Assembly: GCA_002898675.1 (NCBI GenBank)
Contig: BEHW01000038.1
Span: 1-18,066, forward strand
Direction: 5' to 3'
From: a bacterium HR20
Lineage (GTDB): Bacteria > Bacteroidota > Ignavibacteria > Kapaibacteriales > NICIL-2
Length of the DNA stretch: 18,066 nucleotides
Below the pieces are notes generated by a model that was not told the origin of the DNA, did no database searches, and worked only from the letters and a program-made list of their open reading frames with translations. The translations under genes were made by a program, and so were the position numbers. Each line of letters opens with the position of its first letter. The stretch's first letter is position 1. Below, piece by piece: positions 15,373-18,066 of this stretch.

Positions 15373-16242
15373 TCAGTGGAGCGGTCGGCGCTTTTTGATC
15401 CATCCCCCGCGCAAGTCTTTGGCAGTGGTCATCACGATGAATGCGCCCGGATCAATGCTGCGGACAGTATCGAGAAACCGGCTTACCTCGAGCCGAGTGA
15501 TGATGCTGTAGAGCACTTCTGTTTTCTGCAGCTGCCCATGCTCGAGCGAAAAGCCGCGTTTGCCTTCCAGAACGGTGCAGCCGCTGCCGAGCTGTTCGAT
15601 GATCGCGCGGCGGATCGCATCGCTTCTGTCGGAGACAATGGTGACGGCGATGTACTCCTCGATGCCGTCAACGACGAAATCCACTGCCTTCGATGCTACA
15701 GCATAGGTGATGATTGCGTAGAGGGCAACTTCAATCGAGAGAACGAACGCAGCAATCGAGAAGAGCACGACGTTGAAAATCAAAATGACATCGCCGATGC
15801 TCAGGATGGTCTTCCTGCTCACCGCGATTGCGAAAATTTCAGTGCCGTCGAGGACGGCACCCCCTCGAATCGCTAAGCCGATACCAAGCCCGAGAAAGAT
15901 TCCGCCGAAGATTGCATCGAGAAACTTATCTCCGGTGATTCCATCGAGTGGAGTTACTGCCACTGCAACCGCAAGGAGTACAATCGCAGCGGCAGCGCGG
16001 AACGCGAACTGCTTACTGATGCTGCGGTACGCAAGTGCGATGAAGGGAGCATTGAGCACAACGAGCCAAAACGAAAGTCCAATACCAGTTTGTGTCGTAA
16101 GGAGCAGTGAGACTCCGGTGATGCCCCCATCAATGAATCCAACAGGCAGCAAAAACCCCCGCAACCCAACAGTTGCAGACGCAATGCCGGCAACGAGCAA
16201 CATCATCTCATAGGCTACTGTTGCCCAGCGACGCGATGACAT
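15373..16242 (-). CDS. YitT-family membrane protein (DUF161 plus DUF2179)
   Basis: A 289-residue inner-membrane protein. About five or six hydrophobic segments occupy residues 10-190, including GGITGVSLLL (39-48), typical of the YitT membrane domain, and FGGIFLGLGIGLAIRGGAVLDGTEI further on. The C-terminal soluble part (about 205-280) matches the DUF2179 domain: a DRSDAIRRAIIEQLGSGCTVLEGKRGF stretch that would fold as a ferredoxin-like unit, then EVLYSIITRLEVSRFLDTVRSIDPGAFI. Family members are widespread in bacteria and their transport or signalling role remains poorly defined, so no substrate is assigned. The ATG at 16242 starts just before the first membrane segment. It follows the small membrane-protein gene by 56 nt on the same strand. 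Confidence 0.88.
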   Translation of the reverse strand: MSSRRWATVAYEMMLLVAGIASATVGLRGFLLPVGFIDGGITGVSLLLTTQTGIGLSFWLVVLNAPFIALAYRSISKQFAFRAAAAIVLLAVAVAVTPLDGITGDKFLDAIFGGIFLGLGIGLAIRGGAVLDGTEIFAIAVSRKTILSIGDVILIFNVVLFSIAAFVLSIEVALYAIITYAVASKAVDFVVDGIEEYIAVTIVSDRSDAIRRAIIEQLGSGCTVLEGKRGFSLEHGQLQKTEVLYSIITRLEVSRFLDTVRSIDPGAFIVMTTAKDLRGGWIKKRRPLH

Positions 16243-16298
16243 TTGGGCTTCGGTGGAGGAAATCTACTTCCTGCAAAGATGTGCTGCTGCACTACGAA
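16243..16298 (-). promoter_or_regulatory. Gap upstream of yitT-type gene, possible -7 element
   Basis: The complement of 16274-16281 reads CATCTTTG, one mismatch from TAnnTTTG, 31 nt before the ATG at 16242. No matching -33 TTTG and no Shine-Dalgarno are visible. It could give the membrane-protein gene its own promoter within the minus-strand run. Weak. Confidence 0.2.
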
Positions 16299-16484
16299 TT
16301 ACTTGTTCGAACGCCAAGCTGCATAAATCGCCAGCGCGGCAGCCATCATCATCACCGTTGCAACAAGCTGCACTGCAATACGCACTGGATGGTGCATCGG
16401 CAGCAATGCAACACTGAGCTGACCTGTGAGCGAAAGCCCAACGAGCACCAGTGCAACACCGAGCGAACGACGAAGCTTCCTCAT
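16299..16484 (-). CDS. Small two-segment membrane protein, unknown function
   Basis: A 61-residue open frame starting at ATG 16484 (a TTG two codons upstream is possible). It has a basic N-terminus (MRKLRRS), then two hydrophobic segments at roughly residues 9-28 and 35-55, separated by a short HHPVR turn, and a charged C-terminus (WRSNK). This positive-inside pattern is what a two-helix inner-membrane hairpin with both ends cytoplasmic would show. No family is recognised. Support comes from its hydrophobic pattern and from filling an otherwise gene-free stretch on the same strand as the downstream yitT-type gene. No Shine-Dalgarno is seen, but other genes here also lack one. Chance open frame remains possible. 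Confidence 0.5.
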   Translation of the reverse strand: MRKLRRSLGVALVLVGLSLTGQLSVALLPMHHPVRIAVQLVATVMMMAAALAIYAAWRSNK

Positions 16485-16616
16485 CGGCAAAACGAGACTG
16501 ATTCAATCGTCGCTGTACGAATACGTGCGTTCTGCCTGGCAAGTTACGGGGCCAGCTGGAAGAATTCGGTATTTTTGCACTGCCACCGTTGCTTGTGAGT
16601 ACCTCCAGAAGCTTCT
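16485..16616. promoter_or_regulatory. Divergent intergenic region before gyrA with Bacteroidota-type -7 element
   Basis: This 132-nt divergent gap separates gyrA (+) from the minus-strand run. Bases 16570-16577 read TATTTTTG, a perfect match to TAnnTTTG, the -7 element of the primary sigma factor in Bacteroidota, placed 39 nt before the gyrA ATG. No clear TTTG lies about 20 nt upstream; only GTTAC at 16543-16547 is near the right place. The stretch just before the ATG has no Shine-Dalgarno, consistent with Bacteroidota-style initiation. A promoter for the minus-strand genes should also lie here, but I see no convincing element for it. Confidence 0.4.
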
Positions 16617-18066
16617 ATGGACATTACCCGCTCGGGGCACATTGTGCCCGTGCTCTTTGAAGATGAGATGCGCTCGGCGTATCTCGACTACGCAATGTCA
16701 GTCATCGTTTCGCGTGCGCTTCCAGATGTGCGGGATGGGCTCAAGCCCGTCCAGCGCCGCATCCTCTACGCGATGAACGAATTGGGGTTGCTGCCGAATC
16801 GTCCGTACCGGAAGTCTGCGCGCTTGGTCGGGGAAGTGCTCGGGAAGTATCACCCGCACGGGGATGCCTCAGTCTATGACGCAATGGTCCGCATGGCACA
16901 AGAGTGGACCATGCGCTATCCCCTGGTTGATGGGCAGGGCAACTTCGGCTCGATTGACAACGACGCACCCGCAGCGATGCGGTACACCGAAGCCCGCCTT
17001 GCACCAATCGCGATGGAAGTTCTCCGCGATATTGACAAGAACACGGTTGATTTCCGCCCAAACTTCGACGAATCCCTCCAAGAACCGAAAGTTCTTCCGA
17101 CAGCTGTCCCCTTGCTGCTTGTCAATGGTGCGGAAGGCATCGCTGTTGGGATGAGCACGAAAATCCCGCCGCACAACTTGCGGGAGATTATCGCTGCCCT
17201 TCATGCGCTCATTGCGAATCCTTCCATCAGCGATGAGGAATTGCTCGAGTACGTCAAGGCACCAGACTTTCCTACTGGCGGGATCATCTACGGCTACGAA
17301 GGTGTTCGCGAAGCATACTTGACCGGGCGCGGTTCGATCCATGTCCGCGCTCGTGCTGCGATCGAAGTCGCAAAGTCGGGCAAAGAAGCGATCGTCATTA
17401 CCGAAATTCCCTATGGCGTTACCAAATCAAGCTTGATTGAGAAAATCGCCGATCTAGTGCGGAACAAAAGCATTGACGGCATCACCGATATTCGGGATGA
17501 ATCCGACCGCGATGGAATCCGTGTGGTGCTTGAGCTGCGCCGCGATGCAATTCCCCGTGTGATTCTCAACAACCTCTACAAAAAGACGCAGCTACAGACA
17601 ACATTCGCGGCGAACATGATTGCACTTGTCGGTGGGCGGCCACGCTTGTTGACGCTGCGCCAGCTACTGGAACTGTTCCTGGAGTTCCGCATCGAGGTCG
17701 TCGTCCGCCGCACGCAGTACGGGCTCGAGCAGGCAGAGCGCCGTGCACACATCCTCGAAGGATTCATCATCGCACTCGATAACATTGACGCCGTCATCGA
17801 GACGATCAAACAGTCAGAGACACCGGACATTGCCTCGGTCCGGTTGCAAGAGCGGTTCGGGTTGAGCGAAATCCAGGCAAAGGCGATTCTCGACATGCGT
17901 CTGCAGCGGCTGACTGGGCTCGAACGCGAAAAAATTCAGCAGGAGTACCGCGAATTGCTCAAGACCATCGAACGCCTCCGCGCAATTTTAGCAAGCAAAG
18001 AGTTGCAACTCCAAGTCATCAGCGAAGAGCTCGAACACATCGCCACCAAGTTCGGCGATGAGCGCC
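16617..18066 (+). CDS. gyrA: DNA gyrase subunit A, N-terminal part (3' truncated)
   Basis: DNA gyrase A subunit: breakage-reunion subunit of the type II topoisomerase that introduces negative supercoils with GyrB. About 483 residues are visible before the window ends inside the coiled-coil/C-gate region; the C-terminal beta-pinwheel is missing, so the GyrA box cannot be checked. The N-terminus ([20 protein letters not shown], 11-30) and the winged-helix block [20 protein letters not shown] (31-50) are classic. The catalytic Tyr is Y123 in AMRYTEARL. The quinolone-determining region reads [11 protein letters not shown] (78-88): the residue matching E. coli Ser83 is Ala 84, while the acidic residue matching Asp87 is kept (D88). 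The ATG at 16617 gives the usual short N-terminus. ParC is less likely on the overall pattern, but it is a close paralogue. Confidence 0.95.
   Translation, partial: MDITRSGHIVPVLFEDEMRSAYLDYAMSVIVSRALPDVRDGLKPVQRRILYAMNELGLLPNRPYRKSARLVGEVLGKYHPHGDASVYDAMVRMAQEWTMRYPLVDGQGNFGSIDNDAPAAMRYTEARLAPIAMEVLRDIDKNTVDFRPNFDESLQEPKVLPTAVPLLLVNGAEGIAVGMSTKIPPHNLREIIAALHALIANPSISDEELLEYVKAPDFPTGGIIYGYEGVREAYLTGRGSIHVRARAAIEVAKSGKEAIVITEIPYGVTKSSLIEKIADLVRNKSIDGITDIRDESDRDGIRVVLELRRDAIPRVILNNLYKKTQLQTTFAANMIALVGGRPRLLTLRQLLELFLEFRIEVVVRRTQYGLEQAERRAHILEGFIIALDNIDAVIETIKQSETPDIASVRLQERFGLSEIQAKAILDMRLQRLTGLEREKIQQEYRELLKTIERLRAILASKELQLQVISEELEHIATKFGDER

Noticed and set aside
14968..15876. 302-codon open frame on the plus strand opposite the trans-sulfuration and YitT-type genes
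   Set aside because: It spans two well-supported genes and their gap on the other strand, with no recognisable motif; a shadow frame.
1..18066. CRISPR array, tRNA/rRNA, insertion sequence, prophage or defence system
   Set aside because: No regular direct repeats, cloverleaf-like or rRNA segments, transposase or phage motifs were seen, and nearly every base is in a recognised gene.

Overview
The window looks like a dense chromosomal segment from a member of the Fibrobacterota-Chlorobiota-Bacteroidota (FCB) group. The best marker is a secreted M1 aminopeptidase that ends in a type IX secretion (T9SS) sorting domain. A 5-repeat PD40 propeller fused to an OmpA domain, start codons without obvious Shine-Dalgarno sites, and a perfect TAnnTTTG promoter element before gyrA all fit. 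The moderately high GC, heavy gene overlap and a GH57 glycosidase suggest a Chlorobiota/Kapabacteria- or Rhodothermota-like lineage, perhaps from a warm habitat. That placement is inference. No tRNA, rRNA, CRISPR array, insertion sequence or phage gene is visible, and no gene-free stretch exceeds about 130 bases.

Layout: (1) nt 2-748, + strand: C-terminal part of a secreted-type amidohydrolase. (2) nt 811-10969, + strand: one tightly packed run of eight genes: phytoene synthase (crtB), phytoene desaturase (crtI-like), an alpha/beta-hydrolase with a Cys at the nucleophile position, a membrane GT2 glycosyltransferase (CrtQ/CruG-like), a second CrtI-family enzyme (CrtD-like), a CruF-type carotenoid hydratase, the T9SS-tailed M1 aminopeptidase, and a GH57 glycosidase. 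Six of the seven internal junctions overlap (ATGA or 17 nt); only the last, aminopeptidase to GH57, is merely adjacent. (3) nt 10935-16484, - strand: small membrane protein, YitT-family membrane protein, PLP trans-sulfuration enzyme (metB-like), tsaB, purB, and the PD40-OmpA envelope protein. The last gene meets GH57 tail to tail with a 35-nt overlap. (4) nt 16617-18066, + strand: gyrA, divergent from block 3 and cut by the window end.

How the genes work together: the carotenoid genes encode a plausible route from geranylgeranyl diphosphate to phytoene (CrtB), then lycopene (CrtI), hydration of a psi end at C-1 (CruF), 3,4-desaturation (CrtD-like) and sugar transfer to a hydroxyl (GT2). The predicted product is a glycosylated hydroxy-carotenoid, a membrane pigment. 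No lycopene cyclase lies in the window, so the product is either acyclic or a cyclase sits elsewhere. The odd hydrolase is the least explained member and could act on the pigment or on an acyl donor. The aminopeptidase and GH57 genes are physically attached to this operon without an obvious pathway link. The minus-strand block is mostly housekeeping: sulfur amino acids, t6A tRNA modification, purine synthesis and envelope.
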